In this document: positions 55,501 through 63,998 of the stretch, one piece after another
Layout: each line of letters starts with the position of its first letter
Position numbering within the stretch: position 1 is the stretch's first letter
NCBI GenBank assembly: GCA_947493705.1
Contig: CANLSH010000006.1
Span: forward strand, 1-64,000
From: an uncultured Arachnia sp.
Lineage (GTDB): Bacteria > Actinomycetota > Actinomycetes > Propionibacteriales > Propionibacteriaceae
Direction of reading: 5' to 3'
DNA length: 64,000 nt
Notes under the pieces: model-generated
What the model was told of the DNA's origin: nothing
The model's input: only the letters and a program-made list of their open reading frames with translations
Databases searched by the model: none
Program-made: the position numbers and the translations under genes

Positions 55501-56498
55501 CCGAGCCACAGATCGGCAGCATCCAGCTCGACCGCACCGTCGATTCGATCCTCGTCGGCACCCGGCACCGCGCCGACCTCGGAGACATCGACGCCCTCGC
55601 CGCGTCCATCGACCGCGACGGACTGCTGCAACCCGTCACGATCACCATCGACGGCGTGCTCGTGTGCGGGGCACGACGCCTGGCCGCGATCAAGAAGCTC
55701 GGCTGGCGCACCGTCAACGTCTGGGTGCGCAGCGGCCTGTCCGACCGGCTCGGGCAGCTCCTCGCCGAGCAGGACGACAACATGCTCCACAAGCCCTACA
55801 CCCAGCTCGAAGCCGCCGGCCTCTACCGCGAGCTCAAGCAGGTCATGGCCGAAGACGCCGCCCGACGCAAGAGCGCTACCCAGTTCAGCAGCGAGAACCA
55901 GCCGGGAAACGACGGTGCGGGAAAATTTCCCGCACCGTCAGACACCCCGCGCGGACGAGCCGACGAGCAAGCCGCCGCGATGATCCCCGGCGGCGCGTCG
56001 TACAAGACCCTCGACAAGATCGGCTACCTCGAAGACATCACCAACAACCCCGCCCAGCCTGAAGCTCTGCGCGCGGAAGCTGCCGCAGGGCTGGACCGGA
56101 TCGAGGCCGGCGACCCGGTGCATCCGATCTACCAAGCGATCCGCGACGCCGACACCACCGCACGGGAGCGGCGCGAGGCCGAACTCCACGCCCGCGCTGA
56201 AGCAGCCGTGGCCCACGCGAAGGCGATCAAGAAAGGCAAGCGCACCCCACCCCGTCCGTTGCCACTCGCCACCGATGACGGCCAGCCCGTCCGCTACCCG
56301 CTGCGCGCGTTCGTCCAGACCTGGGGCGAGCTGACGAACTGGTGGACCCACTACGACGCCGACACCCTCGCCGCCGAGCTGACCGACGAGCAGTTCGAGA
56401 ACTTCCTCGCCACCACCGAAGGCACCGCCCGGTTCGCTGACACACTCCGAGCCGCCCGCGAGGGCGCGGCGGAGCGGCCACGACTCCGCGCCCTCTGA
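55497..56498 (+). CDS. ParB/sulfiredoxin-fold nuclease-domain protein
   Basis: 333 residues. Residues 15-90 form a ParB N-terminal domain (IDALAASIDRDGLLQPVTI, then VCGARRLAAIKKLGW with the CGARR/GxRR box). A helical middle resembles HTH-like MIPGGASYKTLDKIGYLEDI, and a long charged tail follows. Likely role is partition or CTP-dependent DNA binding for the element. No ParA gene is in view. A 29-bp perfect palindrome lies within its coding sequence, in the linker near residue 140. Confidence 0.8.
   Translation: MTEPQIGSIQLDRTVDSILVGTRHRADLGDIDALAASIDRDGLLQPVTITIDGVLVCGARRLAAIKKLGWRTVNVWVRSGLSDRLGQLLAEQDDNMLHKPYTQLEAAGLYRELKQVMAEDAARRKSATQFSSENQPGNDGAGKFPAPSDTPRGRADEQAAAMIPGGASYKTLDKIGYLEDITNNPAQPEALRAEAAAGLDRIEAGDPVHPIYQAIRDADTTARERREAELHARAEAAVAHAKAIKKGKRTPPRPLPLATDDGQPVRYPLRAFVQTWGELTNWWTHYDADTLAAELTDEQFENFLATTEGTARFADTLRAAREGAAERPRLRAL
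55911..55939. promoter_or_regulatory. 29-bp perfect palindrome inside the ParB-like gene
   Basis: Arms gacggtgcgggaaa (55911-55924) and tttcccgcaccgtc (55926-55939) are exact complements around one A. It lies in the region coding for a low-complexity linker (GNDGAGKFPAPSDTP), where sequence is free to vary. A parS-like centromere or other protein-binding site is possible. Confidence 0.45.
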
Positions 56499-56534
56499 CC
56501 ACGGGCACAGGTGCCGAGTGCGCACCTGCTCGGC

Positions 56535-57227
56535 ATGAGCCCTGCGCCTGCTGATCCTCGGAACCGCCGCCGACTCGTCGCCCTCATTGCCGCCGGCATC
56601 GTCCTGCTGCTCCTGGCCGGCGTCGGCGTCTACGGACTCCTCACCGGCCCCCGCAGCAACACCAGCCCCGATCCAGACTCGGAGCCCGGCTTGGTCACGA
56701 CGGCACCCCCGACCGTGGCCCCGAGCACGCCTCGGCCACCGCAGGTTCCAGTGGTCCCGCGTTCGGCCAGTCCCGTGACCTTCGCGCATGGCGTCGCTGC
56801 CACGCTGTTCGCCTGGGACACCGCTTCGGGGCTGTGGCCGCTGGACTACACCTCGGCGATCCTCGCGGTCGGTGACCCCAGCCGGGACGAGCAAGCAGGG
56901 CTGGCCTCCGACGTAGCCGCGTACCTACCGACCCGGGACGCCTGGATCGAGCTGCGGCAATATGCCACCCGCCAGCACCTCACCATCGACACCGCGTACG
57001 TCCCCGACGCCTGGGCCGACGCCGTAGCGCAGGCACGACCGGGGCAGCTCGCAGCTGGCACGACGGCCGTGACGATCGAGGGCTCTCGCCACCGTGCCGG
57101 GGTCTGGAACGGGCAGCCGGTCACCAGCGAGCATCCGGTCGCGTTCACCGTGTTCGTCGTCTGCGCCCCGACCTATCCGACCTGCCATCTGCTGCGGCTG
57201 TCGCAGCTCGACAACCCGCTGCGCTGA
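56535..57227 (+). CDS. Membrane-anchored conjugation protein (VirB8/TcpC-like by position)
   Basis: 230 residues from ATG 56535, though GTG 56511 is also possible; neither has a clear ribosome site. A short basic cytosolic start, one hydrophobic helix (LVALIAAGIVLLLLAGVGVYGLL), a proline-rich spacer, then an extracellular mixed domain of about 130 residues (HGVAATLFAWDTASGLWPLDY). This architecture fits VirB8/TcpC-type proteins that sit at the base of transfer channels in Gram-positive elements. It is followed 13 bp later by the cell-wall hydrolase. Confidence 0.6.
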   Translation: MSPAPADPRNRRRLVALIAAGIVLLLLAGVGVYGLLTGPRSNTSPDPDSEPGLVTTAPPTVAPSTPRPPQVPVVPRSASPVTFAHGVAATLFAWDTASGLWPLDYTSAILAVGDPSRDEQAGLASDVAAYLPTRDAWIELRQYATRQHLTIDTAYVPDAWADAVAQARPGQLAAGTTAVTIEGSRHRAGVWNGQPVTSEHPVAFTVFVVCAPTYPTCHLLRLSQLDNPLR

Positions 57228-57240
57228 AGGGGTTGGCGTC

Positions 57241-58854
57241 GTGTTCCGCAAAGCCGCCATCGCAGCCCTGGCCCTGCTGTTCTTCGCACCCGCCGCAGCA
57301 CTCCTCGGGGTCGGGGTGCTGATGAACCCTGCCGCTGCCTACTGCGCCACCCCTGCCGGAACGGTGAACCTTGGCCCGATCCCGGACTCGCTCACCGTCA
57401 CCACCGCGAACGGCGAGACCTTCACGCTGAATCGTCAGCAGCTCACGCACGCGGCAACGATCATCTCCGTCGGCAACGGCATCACCGACGTGGGCAAGCC
57501 GGGAATCAAGATCGCGCTGATGGCCGCGCTCACCGAGTCCACGCTGCGGATGCTCACCAACACCGGCACCTACCCGGAGTCGGCGAACTACCCGAACGAC
57601 GGAAACGGTGGCGACCACGACTCCCTCGGCCTGTTCCAGATGCGCCCGCAGTCCGGGTGGGGGTCGGTCGCAGAGTTGATGGACCCGCAGTATCAGGCGC
57701 GAGCGTTCTTCGGCGGGCCGACCGGCCCGAACTACCCCTCGCCGCGTGGCCTGCTCGACGTCCCCGGCTGGCAACAGATGGACCCCGGCGAAGCCGCCCA
57801 AGCCGTCGAAGTGTCCGCCTACCCTGACCGCTACCGCAACTACGCGCCCGTGGCCGACAGCATCCTCGCCACCCTCACCAACGGCGGCAGCGCTGCTGCT
57901 GGTGGCGTTGGTGGCCCGGCGATTTCGTCGTCGCGGGTGGTGTTCCCGCTGCCCGAGGGCACCTGGGTGCTGACCTCGCCGTTCGGGATGCGGGTGCACC
58001 CGATCACGGGCGAACGGAAGATGCACACCGGCACCGACTTCGCAGCCTCCGACAGTACGGCGATCCTCGCCGCCGCTGACGGCGCCGTGACCGTCGCGGA
58101 GTTCTCCGGCGGGTACGGCGGACTCATCGTCATCGAGCACACCATCGATGGCAAGACCCTGGCGACCGCGTACGCGCACATGTGGCAGAGCGGCATCCAT
58201 GTCCGCGCCGGGGACCGCGTGAGCGCGGGGCAACACATCGGCGATGTCGGCTCCTCGGGCATGAGCACCGGCGCACATCTGCACTTCGAGGTGAGGCTCG
58301 GCGGCACCAACGGCGAGGCCATCGACGCCGCCGCCTGGCTCAACGAGCATGGTGCCGCGAACCTGCCGACGGCGACCAGCGGATCACCCGCCGCCTGCAA
58401 CAACACCACTGCGGGCACGCCGACCGGTGTCGATGGAGCCCCCGACCGGCTCGTCGACGATCCCACCAGCTCGGGCAAGATCACCGCCCGCATGCTCCAC
58501 CTCTACCAGCAGACCCTCGCCGCGTTCCCCGACACCGGCTGGGGCTGCTACTCACCGCGCCCCGGCACCAAGTCCGAGCATCCACTCGGCAGGGCGTGCG
58601 ACATCACCTTCGGCAACCGGATCGGTCAGCGACCCACCCCGGTACAGCTCGACGCCGGCTGGAAGGTCACCAACTGGATGAAGGACAACGCCGACGTGCT
58701 CGGCGTCGAGTACCTGATCTGGCAAGGCCAAATCTGGTCCCTCGCCCGCGACACAGAGGGGTGGCGACCCTACAAAGGCGGGGGCATGCACGACCCCGTC
58801 TCCATCACCGGAGGCCACTTCGACCACCTCCACGTCACAGTCAAGGCAAACTAG
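57241..58854 (+). CDS. Exported cell-wall hydrolase with M23 peptidase domain
   Basis: 537 residues from GTG 57241 (ribosome site aagggg). A signal or anchor (KAAIAALALLFFAPAAALLG) precedes a lytic-transglycosylase-like region (ALTESTLRML, then SLGLFQMRPQSGWG). The M23 domain has SPFGMRVHPITGERKMHTGTDF and HLHFE. A C-terminal domain (GTKSEHPLGRACDITFGNR to HFDHLHVTV) looks like a second metal-binding hydrolase of the D-Ala-D-Ala-peptidase type. It probably opens the wall for the transfer channel. The stop codon lies inside the left repeat of the recombinase trio. Confidence 0.83.
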   Translation: MFRKAAIAALALLFFAPAAALLGVGVLMNPAAAYCATPAGTVNLGPIPDSLTVTTANGETFTLNRQQLTHAATIISVGNGITDVGKPGIKIALMAALTESTLRMLTNTGTYPESANYPNDGNGGDHDSLGLFQMRPQSGWGSVAELMDPQYQARAFFGGPTGPNYPSPRGLLDVPGWQQMDPGEAAQAVEVSAYPDRYRNYAPVADSILATLTNGGSAAAGGVGGPAISSSRVVFPLPEGTWVLTSPFGMRVHPITGERKMHTGTDFAASDSTAILAAADGAVTVAEFSGGYGGLIVIEHTIDGKTLATAYAHMWQSGIHVRAGDRVSAGQHIGDVGSSGMSTGAHLHFEVRLGGTNGEAIDAAAWLNEHGAANLPTATSGSPAACNNTTAGTPTGVDGAPDRLVDDPTSSGKITARMLHLYQQTLAAFPDTGWGCYSPRPGTKSEHPLGRACDITFGNRIGQRPTPVQLDAGWKVTNWMKDNADVLGVEYLIWQGQIWSLARDTEGWRPYKGGGMHDPVSITGGHFDHLHVTVKAN

Positions 58855-58929
58855 CGATTATTACATTAGATGTAATCGCTAGCGGCCGGGATCAAGCGGA
58901 TTCCCTGGTCAGGCAAGGGTATCAGTGGA
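58850..58929. repeat. Left-end repeat of the recombinase trio, with cruciform
   Basis: ctagcgatta (58851-58860) and taatcgctag (58873-58882) are perfect complements around ttacattagatg, which itself forms TTACATTAGATGTAA (58861-58875). The shared tail ends ctggtcaggcaagggtat. A decayed copy lies at about 63830-63903. The hairpin also sits right behind the M23 gene stop and could end its transcript. Confidence 0.75.
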
Positions 58930-58981
58930 CCGCGACGAGAGCCGCGGAAGCAGCTCCTGGCCATGGGAAACGCAGTGCTGC

Positions 58982-59016
58982 TTACATTAGATGTACTTTT
59001 CTTACATTAGATGTAA
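58982..59016 (+). promoter_or_regulatory. Tandem TTACATTAGATGTAA-type sites before the recombinase
   Basis: ttacattagatgtac (58982-58996, one mismatch) and TTACATTAGATGTAA (59002-59016), 20 bp apart, end 10 bp before the GTG start. A third perfect copy is in the left-end repeat (58861-58875). Two helical turns between sites suggest cooperative binding, perhaps by the XRE protein of the trio or by the recombinase itself. Confidence 0.6.
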
Positions 59017-59026
59017 GACTGTCGGG

Positions 59027-60151
59027 GTGGACTTTGAGGACGGGAACCGGCCTGGATCGGTGACGGCGCTGCGGCCGGGCAACGTGGCGTTGCTGCGTCC
59101 GGCGGAGCAGGTCTTCGATGACATGCTCACCGGCTGGTCGGCGCAGCAGTCGTCGCGGATGCTGAACCCGAAGACGATCCAGGCACGGCTGGCGCAGGTA
59201 CGCCGGTTCGCCGGGTTCTGCGGGAACCTGCCGTGGGAGTGGACGCCGGCCGACGTCGAGGAGTGGACGACCGAGCTGGTTTCCGGCGACAAGCCGTGCT
59301 CGCACGGCACGATCCGCTCCTATCAGAACGCTGTCGCGTTGTTCTGCTACTTCCTCACCGACTGCCGCTACGGGTGGATCGAGCGGTGCGAGGAGCTGTT
59401 CGGCACGCACCCGGTGCAGGTCTGCCATGAGTGGAATACCGCGATTCACACTGGCGATCACGAGGCACGCCCGGCGGTGCGACCCCTGTCGCGGAGCGAG
59501 GTGCAGACCTTCTTCGACTACGCCGATGATCGCGTCGACCGGGCCCGCACGCGGGGGAAGAAGGGCTGGAAGTCGGTGTTCCGCGACGCGACGCTGTTCA
59601 AGATGATCTACGCCTTCGGGCTGCGCCGTCGCGAGGTCGGGATGCTGGACCTGCACGACTTCACCCGCAACCCGACCGCGACCGAGTTCGGCCGGTTCGG
59701 GGTCTGCAATGTCCGCTGGGCCAAGGCCAGCCGCGGTTCCCAACCCCGGCGGCGGGCGGTGCTGGCGGTGTTCGACTGGACCCGCCCGGTGATCGAGGAG
59801 TACGTCACCGATGTGCTGCCTCTGTTCGACGTCGCTGATGCCGCAATGCTCCGGCCGACCGAACGACAGTCACGGATCACGGGCAGCTACATCGGGATGC
59901 GATTCGCCGAGTACCGCGACGACCTCGGCTTCGACGTCGCGCTGCACCCGCACTGTCTGCGGCACTCGTATGTGACGCATCTGATCGAGGACGGCTTCGA
60001 CCCGCTGTTCGTCCAGCAGCAGGTCGGGCACCGGTGGGGCTCGACCACCGCCCTCTACACCGGCGTGTCCGGTGACTACCGCAACCGCACCCTGCGTCGC
60101 GCCCTGGACGCGGCGTTCGTCCCGCCCGCTATCGAGGAAAGCTGGAGCTGA
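59027..60151 (+). CDS. Site-specific tyrosine recombinase (trio gene 1)
   Basis: 374 residues from GTG 59027; an earlier ATG at 58991 would start inside the operator repeats. A SAM-like N-terminal domain (LNPKTIQARLAQVRRFAGFC) precedes the catalytic domain with R in IYAFGLRRREVGML, HPHCLRHSYVTHLI (HxxR) and VGHRWGSTTALYTG (GH and the tyrosine). All catalytic positions are present. It overlaps the XRE gene by one base (tgATGa at 60150-60153). Confidence 0.9.
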   Translation: MDFEDGNRPGSVTALRPGNVALLRPAEQVFDDMLTGWSAQQSSRMLNPKTIQARLAQVRRFAGFCGNLPWEWTPADVEEWTTELVSGDKPCSHGTIRSYQNAVALFCYFLTDCRYGWIERCEELFGTHPVQVCHEWNTAIHTGDHEARPAVRPLSRSEVQTFFDYADDRVDRARTRGKKGWKSVFRDATLFKMIYAFGLRRREVGMLDLHDFTRNPTATEFGRFGVCNVRWAKASRGSQPRRRAVLAVFDWTRPVIEEYVTDVLPLFDVADAAMLRPTERQSRITGSYIGMRFAEYRDDLGFDVALHPHCLRHSYVTHLIEDGFDPLFVQQQVGHRWGSTTALYTGVSGDYRNRTLRRALDAAFVPPAIEESWS

Positions 60152-60489
60152 TGACGAAAACCGTCGCCTACCACTGGCACCTGCGCAAGGTGATGAACGA
60201 GCACGGCATGAACGCCACCACCGATCTGGTGCCATTGTTGGCCGAGCGGGGCGTGGTGATGACCTCCACCCAGGTCTACCGGATCGTGGTCGGCGAGCCC
60301 GAGCGGTTGAACATGCGGCTACTCGCCGCGCTCTGCGACATCTTCGACGTCACCCCGAACGACCTGATCGAGCCCTACGTCGCCACCAACTCGCGACGCG
60401 GACGCAAGACCGGCACCACCGGCGCCACGCCGTCGAAGCCGAGCAAGAGCCGTCCAACCCGTGCTGTGATCAAGCCTGCCGGGGACTGA
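60151..60489 (+). CDS. XRE/Cro-type regulator (trio gene 2)
   Basis: 112 residues. A Cro-like HTH fills residues 5-75 (HLRKVMNEHGMNATTDLVPLLAERGV, then STQVYRIVVGEPERLNMRLLAAL and FDVTPNDLIEPY). A basic lysine-rich tail follows. It is coupled to the recombinase upstream and lies 9 bp before gene 3. It likely controls the trio's own expression through the TTACATTAGATGTAA sites. Confidence 0.85.
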   Translation: MTKTVAYHWHLRKVMNEHGMNATTDLVPLLAERGVVMTSTQVYRIVVGEPERLNMRLLAALCDIFDVTPNDLIEPYVATNSRRGRKTGTTGATPSKPSKSRPTRAVIKPAGD

Positions 60490-60498
60490 CCGGCCGGG

Positions 60499-62162
60499 AT
60501 GGCGAACACGATCATCCACGGCACCTGTTTCCGCTGCGGACGGATGAAGAACCTGCGCTGGAACCACACCCTGGACCGAGGCGAATGCCGGGCCTGCCGC
60601 GCCCGCCGCTCACAGCAAGACACCTGCACCGGCTGCGGGAAACAGCGCCGGGTCAACGCCCGAACCGGCGATGGTGGCGCGGTCTGCGTGACCTGCTACG
60701 CCCGCACCCGCACCGCCAACGATGCCTGCGACGAATGCGGCAGCATCGGCCCGCTGGCCACCCGAGCCGGCGGCAAGGGCGACGGGTCGCGGAACCTGTG
60801 CCCGCGGTGCTACCGCAACCCCAGGCGGACCTGCGGCATCTGCGGACGGCTCAAACGGGTCGCGCTGAAAGCCACCGGCGCCGCCCCGGATGTCTGCCCG
60901 ACCTGCTACCAAGCGCCGGTCATCGACTGCTCGGTCTGCGGCCAGCAGGCGCTCGGCCGCCGGACCACGAACCACGGCCGGCCACGCTGCTTCGCCTGCC
61001 AAGCCGCCCAGCAGATCGACGCCGCACTCACCAGTCCCGACGGCACGATCCGCCACGAGCTCAAACCCGTCCGCGACGCCCTGACCGAACTCCACCAACC
61101 CCGATCGCTGCTGACCAACTGGCACAATCTGTCCAGCCTGCACCTGCTGACCGACATCGCCCAAGGCCAGGTTGACCTGTCGCACGATGCTCTCGACGCC
61201 CGGCCGCAGGTGTTCTCGGTGACCTACCTGCGGGCCATGCTCGTCGCTGCCCGAGCGCTCCCACCACGCGATGAGAACGCCGCCCGACTGCGCCGCCACG
61301 CTGCCGAAGCCGTCACCGACATCACCGACCCCGAACTGCGCGGCGTGCTGTCCCGCTACGCCCGCTGGCACATCGTCGGCCGCGCCAAGACCGACCGCCA
61401 CGGCCACCTCACCGCACACGTCGCGGCACGCTGCCGCAGCGACATCGACACCGCCCACGCCTTCCTCGACTACCTCACCGGTCTTGGCCATGACCTCGAT
61501 GACTGCCCGCAAACCTGCGTCGACGCCTGGCTCACCACGAGCCGCAGCGCACGCCTGAGCTTCGTCCGCTGGCTCAAACGAGGCGGCTACCTTCCCCAGG
61601 CGCGACTACCCGATCCCGTCGCGCAGAAGGACCCCAGCCACGACATCGATCCCGAAAGCCAACTTGTCCTCACTCGCCGACTCCTGTACGACCCGGACAG
61701 CGCCAGCGTCGAGGACCGCGCCGCAGCCTGCCTGATCCTGCTCTACGCCCAGCCCGCCGCGAAGATCGCCGCCTCACCACCGATGACATCGAGTTCCGCG
61801 ACGGCGACACCTACCTCGCCCTCGGCCCCGAACCCCTGCTGCTCATCCCGCCCCTGGACGCCCTGATCACGGCGCTGCCAGTCGCCAAGCCGTTTGGCAC
61901 CGCGAGCACTCTGGCCGATACCCGGTGGCTGTTCACCGGCAAGAACTCCGGCACCCACCTGCACCCGACCTCCCTGATGCACCGGATGAACCGGCGCGGC
62001 ATCGTCACCCGCGCCAGCCGGAACACCGCGCTGTTGCACCTAGCCTCCACGACGCCGCCCGCCGTGTTCGCCACCCTCATCGGCATCCACGTCAACACCG
62101 CCACCCGGTGGGCCGCACTCACCGGCTCGGCCTGGAACAGCTACACCACCCTGCCGCGCTGA
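60499..62162 (+). pseudogene. Zinc-ribbon recombinase-like protein (trio gene 3), frameshifted
   Basis: The first 420 or so residues are open. An array of five zinc-ribbon CxxC pairs (CFRCGRMKNL, CTGCGKQRR, CDECGSIG, CGICGRLKR, CSVCGQQ) precedes a helical recombinase-like region. Near 61767 a single base appears to be missing: LLYAQPAAKIA should run into RLTTDDIEFRDGDTYLALGPEP, which is in the next frame and ends SAWNSYTTLPR. The C-terminus resembles tyrosine recombinases but lacks the usual HxxR and tyrosine. So it is a partner or accessory protein and, as given here, is broken late. Confidence 0.7.
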
Positions 62163-62326
62163 CAAACGATTATCACCCGACTCGCCGAGGTCGGCAGACC
62201 CTCTGGAGCCTCACCCGACGCATCTGCCAGCCGTGAACGCTCGATTCGTTGCACACCGCCCGCAGCTCTGACGCGAGAGCTATTCCGTGACTTCGAACAT
62301 CGGACCCTGCTGGTGCGAGTCGGTGC

Positions 62327-62908
62327 TCAGTTTGCAGGCAGTCGCATGACGATTCGGTGGATTCCGCCAAGCTTTGATCGGGTGTCGGAGACCTTTTCGA
62401 ACCCTGCGCGCTCGAACATGGACCGGAGCCCCGGGTAGGTGTAGATCGCGTCGACCTTCTGTGCGGTGTCGAGTGGGTACGCCTCGATGGCTTGTGCGCC
62501 GTTGTCACGCGCGAATGTCACTGCTCCGTCGATGAGCTGCTGCCCGATACCCTGCCGCCGCTGTCCGGCGCGTGTGCGCAAGCAGAAGATCGACCACGGT
62601 TCGACATCATCCGTCCTGGGAAAGACGTCCGCGTTTTGGAGGTCGGCGACCTCGCTTCGTGGGGCGACACCGGCCCAGCCGATCACCTCTCCGTCGGCGT
62701 AGGCGAGGATACCCGGGGCCGGTGTGCGTCCGCACATCTCGAACACGAGTTCCTGTCGTTGCTGGGCGTCGAGTTTCGATGCGGCCTGGGGGCCTAGACG
62801 GTAGGTCAGGCACCAGCAGGTGATGGCATCGGGGCGGCGTTTGGGACCGAGCATGCGCGTGAGGTCGTCGAAGACTGCTTGGGTGGCCGGCCGGAATTGC
62901 AGGCTCAT
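62327..62908 (-). CDS. GNAT-family acetyltransferase
   Basis: 193 residues from ATG 62908, which overlaps the stop of the gene upstream (ATGA). GNAT motif A is seen as IFCLRTRAGQRRQGIGQQLIDGAVTFAR, with the acetyl-CoA loop RRQGIG. The C-terminal part is typical (YTYPGLRSMFERAGFEKV). The substrate is unknown. It is transcribed with the SnoaL-like gene and is unrelated in sequence to the recombinases around it. Confidence 0.85.
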   Translation of the reverse strand: MSLQFRPATQAVFDDLTRMLGPKRRPDAITCWCLTYRLGPQAASKLDAQQRQELVFEMCGRTPAPGILAYADGEVIGWAGVAPRSEVADLQNADVFPRTDDVEPWSIFCLRTRAGQRRQGIGQQLIDGAVTFARDNGAQAIEAYPLDTAQKVDAIYTYPGLRSMFERAGFEKVSDTRSKLGGIHRIVMRLPAN

Positions 62909-63258
62909 GGCGTCAACGGGGTCAGGACGCCGATCTGCCACCCGGCAGGACCGTTCAGAAGCTGGTAGACGTAGCGCTCCTGCGCCTCTCCGGTGTACGA
63001 CCAGGTGACGTCGACCCAGACGCTGTGGTCGGTCTGCGCGATGATCGTCAGCCGAGGCTCCGCCTCGGTGATGCCGTCGTAGCCGGACCAGTTGCTTGCG
63101 AAGAAGTCCCGGGTCTGCACCTTGTCGCTGACCGCGATGGACTGACCCGGGAATGCGATGAGCGCCGGTACCGCGTAGATGTCGGCGATGACGTCCGCAT
63201 CACGATCCAGCAGCGCCCGCGCGTAACGCGTGAAGAATTCGTGGACCAGCTGCTCCAT
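62905..63258 (-). CDS. SnoaL/NTF2-like fold protein
   Basis: 117 residues with the cone-shaped NTF2 pattern: a helical start (LVHEFFTRYARALLDRDADVIADIY), then strands (HSVWVDVTWSYTGEAQERYVYQLLNGPAGWQI). It could be a small enzyme or binding protein; no catalytic residues can be named. It is coupled to the GNAT gene and divergent from the HTH regulator. Confidence 0.7.
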   Translation of the reverse strand: MEQLVHEFFTRYARALLDRDADVIADIYAVPALIAFPGQSIAVSDKVQTRDFFASNWSGYDGITEAEPRLTIIAQTDHSVWVDVTWSYTGEAQERYVYQLLNGPAGWQIGVLTPLTP

Positions 63259-63333
63259 GATTGCCTTCCCTTCCTGCTCCCTCCAATGTAAGCCTAATCG
63301 CCGACACGCCGGTGACGGTGTTTAAGATCGATC

Positions 63334-63720
63334 ATGGACGATCGACACGCGCGCGCCGCCGCATCCCGCGACGGGCACCTGGCCCTGCGCCGGGTCGAGC
63401 GGCAACAGCAGCTCCTTGAACTCCTCGATCACTCGGGCACGCTGACGACGAGCGAACTCGCCACGCGCCTCGGCGTATCCGTCCGCACTGTTGAGCGCGA
63501 CATTGAACGCCTCCGTGACGTGGGAGTGCCGTTCATCACCCGTCCCGGACGCACCGGCGGGATCGCCTTTGACCCACCGCACCCCACCGCGAGCATCGAG
63601 TTCGACACGACAGAGATCGCGGCGATCATCTCCGCCATGGCGATCGTCGGAGCCAACTCCAGTCCATCGGCCGCGTCTGCCACTGCCAAACTCACCGCCG
63701 CACTCCGACCCGAGAGCTGA
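63334..63720 (+). CDS. DeoR/WYL-type HTH regulator, probably truncated
   Basis: 128 residues. HTH_11 at residues 20-75 (RRVERQQQLLELLDHSGTLTTSELATRLGVSVRTVERDIERLRDVGVPF). About 50 more residues of the next domain follow and then a stop. Members of this family usually continue for some 200 residues with a WYL domain, which is absent. The divergent SnoaL-GNAT pair is the likely target. Confidence 0.75.
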   Translation: MDDRHARAAASRDGHLALRRVERQQQLLELLDHSGTLTTSELATRLGVSVRTVERDIERLRDVGVPFITRPGRTGGIAFDPPHPTASIEFDTTEIAAIISAMAIVGANSSPSAASATAKLTAALRPES

Positions 63721-63829
63721 ACGGGCCCGACTCGAAACGTCATCCCCGCTCTCCGGTCAGGCCAAGGGAGGCTCCGCCCACCTCACGGGCATGGATTTCG
63801 AACGCTGCGAATACTTGCCTACGCCGGTT

Positions 63830-63903
63830 AACTAGCAATTATTACGTTAGATATAGTCACTGCGCCCGGGATTACGTGGTTCCTTGGTCAGGCAAGGGTA
63901 TTA
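63830..63903. repeat. Decayed left-end repeat of a second recombinase element
   Basis: Begins taactagcaattattacgttagatatag and ends tggtcaggcaagggtattagcgg, about three-quarters identical to 58850-58929. The cruciform arms are broken. It is followed after a few bases by the relic of a recombinase gene end. Confidence 0.7.
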
Positions 63904-63920
63904 GCGGACGCCTTATCTAA

Positions 63921-63998
63921 ATCCACATCGCCACGGCGACCTGCTGGGACGAACTGACCGGTTCCGCCTGGAACAACTACGCCATCAACCGCCGCTGA
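63921..63998 (+). pseudogene. 3'-end relic of a trio gene 3 homologue
   Basis: Encodes IHIATATCWDELTGSAWNNYAINRR and stop, against IHVNTATRWAALTGSAWNSYTTLPR and stop at the end of gene 3 (62085-62162). Nothing of the rest of the element lies between it and the repeat at 63830, so this is a deletion derivative. Confidence 0.75.

Larger units (their letters stand above)
58850..62180 (+). mobile_element. Recombinase-trio element (boundaries approximate)
   Basis: Three coupled genes (tyrosine recombinase, XRE regulator, zinc-ribbon recombinase) are preceded by a palindromic left-end repeat at 58850-58929. After the third gene, aaacgattatcac (62163-62175) echoes tagcgattattac of the left repeat. 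A second left-end repeat at about 63830, followed almost at once by the last codons of a related third gene, shows an internally deleted relative and supports these limits. Confidence 0.45.
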
